NCBI GenBank assembly: GCA_903928015.1 | Contig: CAIYPF010000038.1 | Span: forward strand, 1-51,587 | Reading direction: 5' to 3' | Source: an uncultured Gammaproteobacteria bacterium | GTDB taxonomy: Bacteria > Pseudomonadota > Gammaproteobacteria > Pseudomonadales > UBA5518 | Length of the DNA stretch: 51,587 nucleotides | Part shown: one piece after another, positions 35,753 to 43,166 of the stretch | How the letters are laid out: every line of letters starts with the position of its first letter | Numbering within the stretch: position 1 is the first letter of the stretch | Notes under the pieces: generated by a model | Seen by the model: only the letters and a program-made list of their open reading frames with translations | What the model was told of the DNA's origin: nothing | Database searches by the model: none | Position numbers and translations under genes: made by a program

Positions 35753-35882
35753 TGCCTGGATTCCATCGCGATGCCGCACCCTGTGACGAGATTGCGGTGA
35801 TGGATCTCGCGGATGCAGGCAGTCCCGGCACAAGGATGTGCCGAAGCGGAATCAGCTGGCGGGGAGGGGCTTCGGGCTGAAG

Positions 35883-35905
35883 CGCGGGCCGTGGCCCGCT
35901 CCTAC
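35883..35905 (-). repeat. REP palindrome; supplies a stop codon
   Basis: On the minus strand it reads GTAGGAGCGGGCCACGGC followed by CCGCG. The TAG in the head (35904-35902) is the stop codon of the LLM oxidoreductase gene. Confidence 0.85.
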
Positions 35906-36912
35906 AGGGCGGCGCGTACCTTCGGCAGCACGTGCTTGGCCATGTACTCGATGCGGCGCTGCCCCGAGGCGATCGATTCCCCGGGGAACTGTGCCCAGAA
36001 ATGCACGTCCTTGACTTGCGGGTAGGCGCGCAGGAGTTCGGTCAGCTTGGTCACGGCCGTCTCGCCGTCCCACAGTTCGTAGAGGCCCTGCGCAATCGCA
36101 GTGGGCGCATCGGGGAAGCGGGGCACGCTCTCGGGCGGGCCAAAGGCGCCCCAGGTGATGTACTGGTTTGCCTGATAGAGGACGTGCGGACCAACGATGG
36201 CCGCCTCGCGCTCGGGATCTTCGGAGATGATCGCCCAATGGCCCGCGATGATCGTGCCGCTGTCTGCTGCGCGGCCGTTTTTCTCGAGGCAATTCAAGTA
36301 GACGTCGTGTCCGATGCCGCCGGTGGAGAGGAATCCGTCGGCGATGCGCGAGGCGCGGTCGATGGCGGGTTCCGCCATGCCGCCCAGGTACAGTTTGGGC
36401 GTGTGCTGTGGCGCTGGCGTGATGCGCAGATCGCCCACCTTGAAGCGCTTGCCTTCGAAGTTGATCGCCTCGCCCGACCATGCCTTGCGGATGATCGCCA
36501 TCGATTCCTCCACGAGACTCGGGCGGTGCTTGAGTTCGCGGCCGAATTCCGCGAACTCGTCGGCGCGGTAACCGATGCCCACGCCCAGATCGAAACGCCC
36601 GCCGGTCAGCAGCGAGAGCGTGGCGGCGTCTTCGGCGATGCGCACGGGATTGTGGAGGGGCAGGATCATCAGGTTGGTGCCGATGCGCATGCGCTTGGTG
36701 CGTGCGCCGATCGCAGCCGCGATTACCAGCGGCGAGGGCGTGTAGCCGTCGTCGCAGAAGTGGTGCTCGGTGAGCCACACCGAATCGAAGCCGAGCGACT
36801 CGGCCTCTGCGATCTGGTCGAGCGAGTCGGCATACATCTGCTCGAAAGGCACCGTCCAGGGGGCGGGGTTGCGGAAGTCGTACCAGAGGCCGAAGTTCAC
36901 GTGACGGGTCAT
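35902..36912 (-). CDS. LLM-class flavin-dependent oxidoreductase
   Basis: A 336-residue luciferase-like monooxygenase. The start is ATG 36912 (MTRHVNFGLWYDFRNP) with GGAG 8 bases upstream; the frame is open much further but that part overlaps the hydrolase gene. Typical parts are SLGFDSVWLTEHHFCDDGY, AAIGARTKRMRIGTNLMILPLHNPVRIAEDAATL and LTGGRFDLGVGIGYRADEF. It uses FMNH2 or F420H2 with O2 or a redox substrate. It ends at a TAG supplied by the REP. It lies 16 bases after the hydrolase gene in a minus-strand run from 39573. Confidence 0.9.
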   Translation of the reverse strand: MTRHVNFGLWYDFRNPAPWTVPFEQMYADSLDQIAEAESLGFDSVWLTEHHFCDDGYTPSPLVIAAAIGARTKRMRIGTNLMILPLHNPVRIAEDAATLSLLTGGRFDLGVGIGYRADEFAEFGRELKHRPSLVEESMAIIRKAWSGEAINFEGKRFKVGDLRITPAPQHTPKLYLGGMAEPAIDRASRIADGFLSTGGIGHDVYLNCLEKNGRAADSGTIIAGHWAIISEDPEREAAIVGPHVLYQANQYITWGAFGPPESVPRFPDAPTAIAQGLYELWDGETAVTKLTELLRAYPQVKDVHFWAQFPGESIASGQRRIEYMAKHVLPKVRAAL

Positions 36913-36928
36913 GATGCGGCTCCGAGGC

Positions 36929-37735
36929 TCAGGCGATGGTGGAGAGGAAGTCGAGCAGCACCTGACGATAGCGCGGCCCCTCCTCGATGAAGGGCGCGTG
37001 CCCGCTCTCGGCGAACTCCGCCACAGTGCCATGGCGCGCGATGGTGCCGGCCAGGCGGCAGATATCGGGTGGCACAACGACGTCCTTGCCGCCCACGATC
37101 GACAGCACGGGTGCATCGAGCGCGGCAAGCATGGCGCGCTGCTCGAGTGCGTCGAGATCCGCCAGCGCCACGTCGGCCGAAGGAGCGGACTGCATGAAGA
37201 TCGACCACATCCAGTTTTCCATGGCGGGCGTCTGCGGGATCGCACACACCGCCTTGGTGAGGTTGTAGAGGAAATTCGCACGGTCTTCGCGCAGCGCCGC
37301 CACGGTTTGCGCTGTGCTGCCGGGCGGGTTGCCCATGGTGAAGTCCTGGGCCTGCGTGTAGCGCGGGGATGCGCCCGCGGTGAGCACAACACCTGCACAG
37401 CCCGAACCCAGCGTGGCCGCCGCCTCGACGGCGATGGCGCCACCGAGCGACCAGCCGTTCAGCACTGCCCGCTCGATCCCGAGGTGCGCGAGCAGCGCCA
37501 CGGCGTCACGCGCGGAGGAGGCGATGCTCACCTCGTTGAAGTCCTTGTCGGAGGATCCGCAGCCGCGCTGGTCGTAGCTCACAACCGCGTGTCCGGCGGC
37601 CTGCAGCGCCACCAGCGTGGTGTCCCACACGCGGCAGCTCATGCCCCAGCCGTGGATCAGCATCACCGGCACCTTGCTGCCGGGGTAGTACTCGAAATAA
37701 ATGCGACGTGCGTCTTCGGTGTTCAGGTAGGCCAT
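36929..37735 (-). CDS. Alpha/beta-fold hydrolase
   Basis: A 268-residue hydrolase with HGWGMS (oxyanion region), nucleophile elbow GWSLGG (Ser96), acid Asp218 (GGKDVVVP) and His246 (ESGHAPF), all in the right order. AGGAG lies 6 bases before ATG 37735. It resembles ring-cleavage hydrolases and haloperoxidase-like esterases of aromatic pathways. Its neighbours (flavin oxidoreductase, SnoaL, acyl-CoA dehydrogenase) suggest a step in the breakdown of a cyclic substrate, such as lactone or C-C bond hydrolysis; this is inference. Confidence 0.9.
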   Translation of the reverse strand: MAYLNTEDARRIYFEYYPGSKVPVMLIHGWGMSCRVWDTTLVALQAAGHAVVSYDQRGCGSSDKDFNEVSIASSARDAVALLAHLGIERAVLNGWSLGGAIAVEAAATLGSGCAGVVLTAGASPRYTQAQDFTMGNPPGSTAQTVAALREDRANFLYNLTKAVCAIPQTPAMENWMWSIFMQSAPSADVALADLDALEQRAMLAALDAPVLSIVGGKDVVVPPDICRLAGTIARHGTVAEFAESGHAPFIEEGPRYRQVLLDFLSTIA

Positions 37736-37750
37736 GTGCGTGCTCCTGTC

Positions 37751-38233
37751 TCAGGCCGACGCGGGCGGCGTCATCTGCGCGCCCGGGATCGGGTTGAAGT
37801 AGTGGATCTTCACGTCGCGCTGCAGGATGCGCCACACGCCGTTACGGCGCTGGAAATGATCCTTGTACGTGGCGCTGATCATCTGCACCACGTCATCACG
37901 CGTGGCCCCCATGCAGTCGACGTCGCACACGCCGTGCGCGTTGTCGGCGTCGGCGAACTGCACGCGCAGGTTGCTGGTGAGGTGATGCGACTCACGCCAG
38001 ACAGGCCAGAGCACGTCCTTCACCGCTGTCGTGATGCCGGCGTGGCCGTGGAAGCTGCCGAAGGGCGGGCCGATGTTCCACACGCAATCATCCCACCAGA
38101 TGGCGAGGAAACTGTCCCAGTCGAGGTTGTCGAAGCCCTGGCAGTAATCGGTCACGAGATCGCGCATCGCGTTGCGGCTTTCCAGCTGGTCGATGCGCGC
38201 GAGCAATTGCTGGATGAGAGCGTCGTCTGCCAT
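37751..38233 (-). CDS. SnoaL-like protein
   Basis: A 160-residue protein of the SnoaL_4 type: LESRNAMRDLVTDYCQGFDN helix, DWDSFLAIWWDDCVWNIG strand, and C-terminal GVWRILQRDVKIHYFNPIPG. GGAGAAG precedes ATG 38233. The tryptophan-rich pocket and the DW(D)SF motif are shared by small subunits of ring-hydroxylating dioxygenases and by dehydratase-like proteins. It is in the middle of the minus-strand run, 15 bases before the hydrolase gene. A direct role is not clear. Confidence 0.8.
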   Translation of the reverse strand: MADDALIQQLLARIDQLESRNAMRDLVTDYCQGFDNLDWDSFLAIWWDDCVWNIGPPFGSFHGHAGITTAVKDVLWPVWRESHHLTSNLRVQFADADNAHGVCDVDCMGATRDDVVQMISATYKDHFQRRNGVWRILQRDVKIHYFNPIPGAQMTPPASA

Positions 38234-38259
38234 GGGGCTTCTCCGGTGTTATGCGTTGT

Positions 38260-39573
38260 TCAGAGGTTGCCGACGTCAAGCTCGATGGAGCTTGCCAGCT
38301 TGCGCTCGGCGGCTGCAATGAGTTCGGGCAGGTGGTAGCTCGGAAAGAGTCCTTCTGTCCCCTTGCGATCGCGGAGCACTTCCTTGGCGACACCGAATTT
38401 GTGTACTTCGGTGGGGCCGTCGACGATGCCCATCTCGGGTACCACCTGCCAGAGCGCAAGGAGCGGTGTCTCGTTGGACAGACCGAGCGAGCCGTGCAGG
38501 TGCAGCGCGCGATAGACAACGTCGCGCAGCACCGTGGGCATGCAGGATTTCACCGCGGCGATCTCGCGGCGCACTTCACGCGTGTAGGCCTGATGCTTGT
38601 CGATCATCCATGCGGCATAGAGCACGTGCAGGCGGAACTGCGTGATCTGGATGTAGGAGTCGGCGATCTTCTCCTGCGTGAGCTGCTTCTGCGAGAGGAG
38701 CTCGCCCTTGGTGCGGCGGCTCAGTGCCCGCTCGCACATCATGTCGAGCGCGCGCTTCAACTGCCCCACGGTGCGCATCGCATGGTGGATGCGGCCGCCG
38801 CCAAGGCGCGACTGCGCCACCTCGAAGCCCTGGCCGGGATTGCCGAGGATGTTTTCTTTGGGTACGCGGCAGTTGGTGAAGCGCAGATACCCGTGCACGC
38901 CCTCGCCGATCTCCTCCATGATGGTCGACGAGACGTTGCGCACGACCTCGAGCCCCGGCGCGTCGCGATCGACGATCAGGATGGACGCGCCCTTGTGGAT
39001 CGGCACCGTGGTGTCGGTCACGACAACCACCAGCAGGAAGCGCGAGAAGTCCGCGTGCGAGGCGTACCACTTCTCCCCGTTGATCACCCATTCGTCACCG
39101 ACCAGTTCGGCGCGGCAGGTGAATTCCGCGGGATCGGCGCCCGCGTGCGGCTCCGTCATGGAGTAGCAGGAGGCGATCTCGCCGGCGAGCAGCGGCTCCA
39201 GATAGCGCTTTTTCTGTTCCGGCGAGCCGAAGCGCGCGAGGATCTCGGCGTTGCCGGTGTCGGGGGCCTGGGAGCCGAAGACGGTGGGCGCGAAACGGCT
39301 GCGGCCGAGGATCTCGTTCATCAGGCCGAGCTTGACCTGTCCGTAGCCCTTCCCGCCGAGTTCAGGGCCGAGGTGGCAGGCCCAGAGGCCTTCTTTCTGA
39401 ACGATCTTCTTCAAGGGCGCCATCGCGTGGGCCGGGCCGCGGCGTGCCGGATCGAAGGGGTCGGAGGGGCCGCGGAAGACGAGGTCCAGAGGTTCGATCT
39501 CTTCGCGGACGAAGCCGTCCATCCAATCGAGTTTTTTCTGGAAATCGGGGTCGGTCTCAAAGTCCCATGCCAT
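38260..39573 (-). CDS. Acyl-CoA dehydrogenase family protein
   Basis: A 437-residue FAD enzyme starting at ATG 39573 (MAWDFETDPDF). It shows EGLWACHLGPELGGKGYG, CYSMTEPHAGADP (FAD/substrate loop), WVINGEKWYASHADFSRFLL, LGGGRIHHAMRTVGQLKRALD and the end of helix region LHGSLGLSNETPL followed by GPTEVHK. The 'acyl-CoA dehydrogenase family, ACAD10/11-like' subgroup has this HHAMR pattern. It heads the minus-strand run. The divergent SDR and phosphotransferase genes at 39768 and 40478 belong to the same type of block; ACAD10/11 in animals contains both a phosphotransferase and a dehydrogenase domain. Confidence 0.9.
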   Translation of the reverse strand: MAWDFETDPDFQKKLDWMDGFVREEIEPLDLVFRGPSDPFDPARRGPAHAMAPLKKIVQKEGLWACHLGPELGGKGYGQVKLGLMNEILGRSRFAPTVFGSQAPDTGNAEILARFGSPEQKKRYLEPLLAGEIASCYSMTEPHAGADPAEFTCRAELVGDEWVINGEKWYASHADFSRFLLVVVVTDTTVPIHKGASILIVDRDAPGLEVVRNVSSTIMEEIGEGVHGYLRFTNCRVPKENILGNPGQGFEVAQSRLGGGRIHHAMRTVGQLKRALDMMCERALSRRTKGELLSQKQLTQEKIADSYIQITQFRLHVLYAAWMIDKHQAYTREVRREIAAVKSCMPTVLRDVVYRALHLHGSLGLSNETPLLALWQVVPEMGIVDGPTEVHKFGVAKEVLRDRKGTEGLFPSYHLPELIAAAERKLASSIELDVGNL

Positions 39574-39767
39574 CGTGTGTACATCCTGACTGCTGGAGAG
39601 TGTGGGCCCCGCGCACTTGCGGGACCGGAGCCTCGCGATTATCTTGGCGCCGCCGCCGGAAGGCAACGCGCGCGTGATGCGATTGCAGCCTGCGCGTACA
39701 GAAATCCGCGCCTCCCCGGCGCATTTGAACGCCCGCTCCCGCGGGTCACCACATCGATGGAATTTTC

Positions 39768-40481
39768 ATGAGCAGACGCTGGATCGTGACGGGCGGGTCC
39801 CGGGGTGTTGGGCTTGCGGTAGCCAAGGCGGCGGCAAGCCGCGGAGACCGCGTGGCGGTGTTTGCACGCAAGATCGACCAGGCCGCGCTCGCGGCGGAGC
39901 TTGGCCCGCAGTGCCTGGCCATTCCCACCGATATCAGCGACCGCGCATCGGTAGACGCGTCCGTGGCGCGCGTGATCGAGGCCTGGGACGGCGTGGACGT
40001 GCTGGTGAACAACGCTGGCCTGCACCGCGGCGGCAAGCTCACACGCCTGGACATGGCCGACTGGGACGCAGTGCTCGCCACCAACCTCTCGGGTCCGATG
40101 TACTGCACGCGCACGGTGCTGCCGCACATGCAGGCGGGCGCGTCCATCGTCAACGTGGGCGCCGTGGTGGGTTTCCGCGGTTTCCCCGGCGACAGCGCCT
40201 ATGGAGCCTCCAAGGCGGGCCTTGCCGGCCTCACCAAGGTGCTGGCCATAGAACTCGCGGCCAAGCAGATACGCGTGAATCTGGTGCTGCCTGGCCTCGT
40301 GATCACCGAAATGACCTCGGCGCTGGATGAGCGAGCCCGTGAGCGTCTCGTTGCCGACATCCCGCTGCGCCGCACCGGCACAGAGGAAGAGATCGCCGAG
40401 GTGATCTGGTGGGTTGCAGGCTCCACCTACATGACCGGCGCCGTGATCCCCACCGATGGCGGATTGATGGCCGCGCTATGA
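39768..40481 (+). CDS. SDR-fold protein lacking the catalytic serine
   Basis: A 237-residue classical SDR by fold: TGGSRGVG (8-15), NNAG (81-84), Tyr145 and Lys149 (YGASK), C-terminal GAVIPTDGG. At the catalytic Ser position, 13 residues before Tyr145, there is Ala132 (IVNVGAVVG; codon GCC), so the Ser-Tyr-Lys triad is broken. The other three SDRs in this window keep the Ser. It may be a slow or non-catalytic member, or use another residue. The next gene overlaps its stop (ATGA), so the two are cotranslated. Confidence 0.88.
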   Translation: MSRRWIVTGGSRGVGLAVAKAAASRGDRVAVFARKIDQAALAAELGPQCLAIPTDISDRASVDASVARVIEAWDGVDVLVNNAGLHRGGKLTRLDMADWDAVLATNLSGPMYCTRTVLPHMQAGASIVNVGAVVGFRGFPGDSAYGASKAGLAGLTKVLAIELAAKQIRVNLVLPGLVITEMTSALDERARERLVADIPLRRTGTEEEIAEVIWWVAGSTYMTGAVIPTDGGLMAAL

Positions 40482-41494
40482 GCAGTACCGACAGCGCGCT
40501 CTCGGCGTGGCTCGACACGCACCTCGGGCTGCAGGATGTGGTGCCCGGGCCGCGGCTCGGTGGCGGCAATTCCAACGTCACGCAGTTGCTCGACTACCGC
40601 GACGGCCGGCTGGTGCTGCGCCGCCCGCCCGATGCCGCGCTCTCGGCGAGTGCCGCGAACGGCGTGCGCCGCGAGCACCGCATGTTGCAGGCCCTGCACG
40701 GGCGTGCGCGCGTGCCGCGGGCGCTCGGATTTTGTGATGACACCAGCGTGATCGGCCAGCCCTTCCTGGTGGTGGAGCACATCGATGCCGTGTCCATCAC
40801 CACCGAACTGCCCGAAGCCTATCCGCGTGAGCCCGGCACACTTCGCGCGCTCGGAGAGGAACTGGTGGATGCCATCGGCGCGGTGCATGCGCTCGACTGG
40901 CGCGAGCTGGGCATCGAGGCGCCGGCGGGTGCCGATGCCTACGTGCCCAAGCAGATCGAGCGCTGGCTGAAGGCGCGCGCGGCGGAATCCGTGCGCGAGC
41001 TTCCGCTGGTGGAGGAAGTGGGCCGCTGGCTGCTCGCGAAGCTGCCCGCGCAACGCCCCGTGGCCGTGACGCACGGTGACTTCCACCTCGACAACACGCT
41101 ATTCCAGCGCACGCGCCCCGCGCTTGCCTGCATCATCGACTGGGAGCTCGCCACGGTGGGCGATCCGCTCACGGACCTCGGGCTGATGCTCGCCTTCTGG
41201 GGCCCGCGGCTGGTCGAGGCGCCCGGATTCGATTTCGTGCAGCAGGTGACGCGTCAGGGTGTTGCGTCGCCCTCGCGCGCGGAACTCGCCGCACGCTGGT
41301 CCCGCGTGAGCGGCATCGCCTCTGATGACATCGATTACTACACCGTGTTCGCGCTCTGGCGCCTTGCGTCCATCGTCGAGGGCGCCTGGGTCCTGAACCG
41401 CAAGGGCCTGGTCGACAGCGACTACTCGCGCCGCCTCGAGCACGATGTGCCCAGCATGTTGCAGGAAGCGGCGATCATCGCCGGCCTGCGTTGA
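40478..41494 (+). CDS. Phosphotransferase family protein (APH/ACAD10-like)
   Basis: A 338-residue kinase-fold protein from ATG 40478. It shows LGGGNSNVT (phosphate-binding loop), the catalytic HGDFHLDN (199-206; Asp201, Asn206) and metal-binding DWELATVGDPLTDLG. This is the group found with acyl-CoA dehydrogenases and thought to phosphorylate 4-hydroxyacyl-CoA, as shown for animal ACAD10/11. Here an acyl-CoA dehydrogenase is divergent at 39573 and an acyl-CoA ligase follows, so a hydroxyacyl-CoA kinase step is a well-grounded guess, not proven. Confidence 0.88.
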   Translation: MSSTDSALSAWLDTHLGLQDVVPGPRLGGGNSNVTQLLDYRDGRLVLRRPPDAALSASAANGVRREHRMLQALHGRARVPRALGFCDDTSVIGQPFLVVEHIDAVSITTELPEAYPREPGTLRALGEELVDAIGAVHALDWRELGIEAPAGADAYVPKQIERWLKARAAESVRELPLVEEVGRWLLAKLPAQRPVAVTHGDFHLDNTLFQRTRPALACIIDWELATVGDPLTDLGLMLAFWGPRLVEAPGFDFVQQVTRQGVASPSRAELAARWSRVSGIASDDIDYYTVFALWRLASIVEGAWVLNRKGLVDSDYSRRLEHDVPSMLQEAAIIAGLR

Positions 41495-41514
41495 ACCCCC
41501 GCGGAGCCACGCCC

Positions 41515-43161
41515 ATGCAGTCGACGATGATGGACCTGCCGCTCTCCACGCAGATGATCTTCCGCCATGGCGCGCGTCTGCACGGCGGGAGTGCGGTGCG
41601 CAGCTTCGATGGCGAACGCATCGGGATCACGCTGTTCGAAGACGTGGCACGGCGTGCGGAATCGCTGGCAAGTGCGCTCTCGGCGCTGGGCGTTGCGCGC
41701 GGCGAACGCGTCGCGACCTTCTGCTGGAACCACTGCCAGCACCTCGAGGCCTACCTTGCCGTGCCCGCCATGGGCGCGGTGCTGCACACGCTGAACATCC
41801 GCCTGTTCCCCGAGCAGGTGGCGAAGATCATGGCGCACGCCGATGACCGCGTGCTGATCGCCGACGCCTCGCTGCTGCCGCAACTCGCGCCGCATCTTGG
41901 GCAGGTGCCCGGGCTGAAGCACGTGATCCTGGTAGGCGAGGGCGCAGTGGAAGTGCCGACATCGACGGGCGTGTCGGACTATGAGGCGCTGCTCGCCGCG
42001 CACGCGGGCGCTTTCGCGTGGCCCGAACTGCAGGAGCGCGATGCCGCGGTGGTCTGCTACACCACCGGCACCACGGGTGATCCCAAAGGCATCGTCTACA
42101 GCCATCGCAGCATTTTCCTGCACACGCTGGCCACGCTGGGCCGAGACACCTTCGGCATCGGGCAGGATGACCGCATCCTGCTGCTGCCCTCGATGTTCCA
42201 CGCCAATGCCTGGGGGCTGCCCTTCTCGGCGTGGTTCTCGGGTGCGGATCTCATCATGCCGGGGCCGAACCTCAAGGCCGCGCACATCCGCGCGATGGTG
42301 CGGCAGGCACGCCCCACCATCACCGCGCTGGTGCCCACGCTGGCGAACGATCTGCTGCAGGCCGATCTCGAGGATCCCGTGGACATGTCCAGCTTCCGCG
42401 CGATCATCGCCGGCGGCTCGCCCGTGTCGCCTGCGCTGATCAGCCGCGTGCGCGAGCGCTGGGGCGTACCCATGCTGCAGGGTTGGGGCATGACGGAAAC
42501 AAGCCCCATGTGCTGTGTGTCGATTCCGCCGCGCGACACCGCGCCCGAGGACGAGCCCGTGTGGCGCGCCAAGAGCGGCCGCCCGGTGCCGGGCATGCAG
42601 GTGCGACTGGTGGACGAACAAGGCAATGCGACGGCGGAAGACGGCCACACCGTGGGCGAGTTGCAACTGCGCGGGCCGTGGGTCACCGGTGGCTACCACA
42701 AGGGTGCATCGACCGATGCCTTCACCGATGACGGCTGGCTGCGTACCGGTGACGTGGGCACCATCGACACGCGTGGCTATGTGCAGGTCACCGACCGTTC
42801 CAAGGACGTGATCAAGTCCGGCGGCGAGTGGGTGTCCTCCGTGGATCTGGAGAACCAGATCTCCTTGCACCCGGCAGTGTTCGAAGCCGCCGTGATCGGC
42901 GTACCCGATCCGCGCTGGGAAGAGCGCCCGCTCGTGCTGGTGGTGTTGCGGCCCGGGCAGCAGGCTACGGCCGCGGAATTGCGCGCGTTTCTCGAGGGGC
43001 GTGTGGCGCGATTCTGGTTGCCGGAGTACTTCGCGTTCCCCGCCGAACTGCCCAAGACCAGCGTAGGCAAGATCGACAAGAAAGAAATCCGGCGGCTGCA
43101 TGCCGCCGGGGTGTATGTGGTGGAGAAACTCGGCGGGAAGGTGGGGTCAAACGCCGAGTAG
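41515..43161 (+). CDS. Long-chain acyl-CoA synthetase-like ligase
   Basis: A 548-residue ANL enzyme from ATG 41515, with GGAG upstream; a TTG at 41491 is a weaker alternative. Motifs are CYTTGTTGDPKGIVYSH, GWGMTETSP, RTGDVGTIDTRGYVQVTDRSKDVIKSGGEW and the catalytic Lys in KTSVGKIDKKEIRR. It converts an acid to the CoA ester, feeding the acyl-CoA dehydrogenase and kinase-like protein in the block. It follows the phosphotransferase gene by 20 bases and is convergent with the PQQ dehydrogenase gene, whose stop is 5 bases away. Confidence 0.92.
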   Translation: MQSTMMDLPLSTQMIFRHGARLHGGSAVRSFDGERIGITLFEDVARRAESLASALSALGVARGERVATFCWNHCQHLEAYLAVPAMGAVLHTLNIRLFPEQVAKIMAHADDRVLIADASLLPQLAPHLGQVPGLKHVILVGEGAVEVPTSTGVSDYEALLAAHAGAFAWPELQERDAAVVCYTTGTTGDPKGIVYSHRSIFLHTLATLGRDTFGIGQDDRILLLPSMFHANAWGLPFSAWFSGADLIMPGPNLKAAHIRAMVRQARPTITALVPTLANDLLQADLEDPVDMSSFRAIIAGGSPVSPALISRVRERWGVPMLQGWGMTETSPMCCVSIPPRDTAPEDEPVWRAKSGRPVPGMQVRLVDEQGNATAEDGHTVGELQLRGPWVTGGYHKGASTDAFTDDGWLRTGDVGTIDTRGYVQVTDRSKDVIKSGGEWVSSVDLENQISLHPAVFEAAVIGVPDPRWEERPLVLVVLRPGQQATAAELRAFLEGRVARFWLPEYFAFPAELPKTSVGKIDKKEIRRLHAAGVYVVEKLGGKVGSNAE

Positions 43162-43166
43162 CACTC

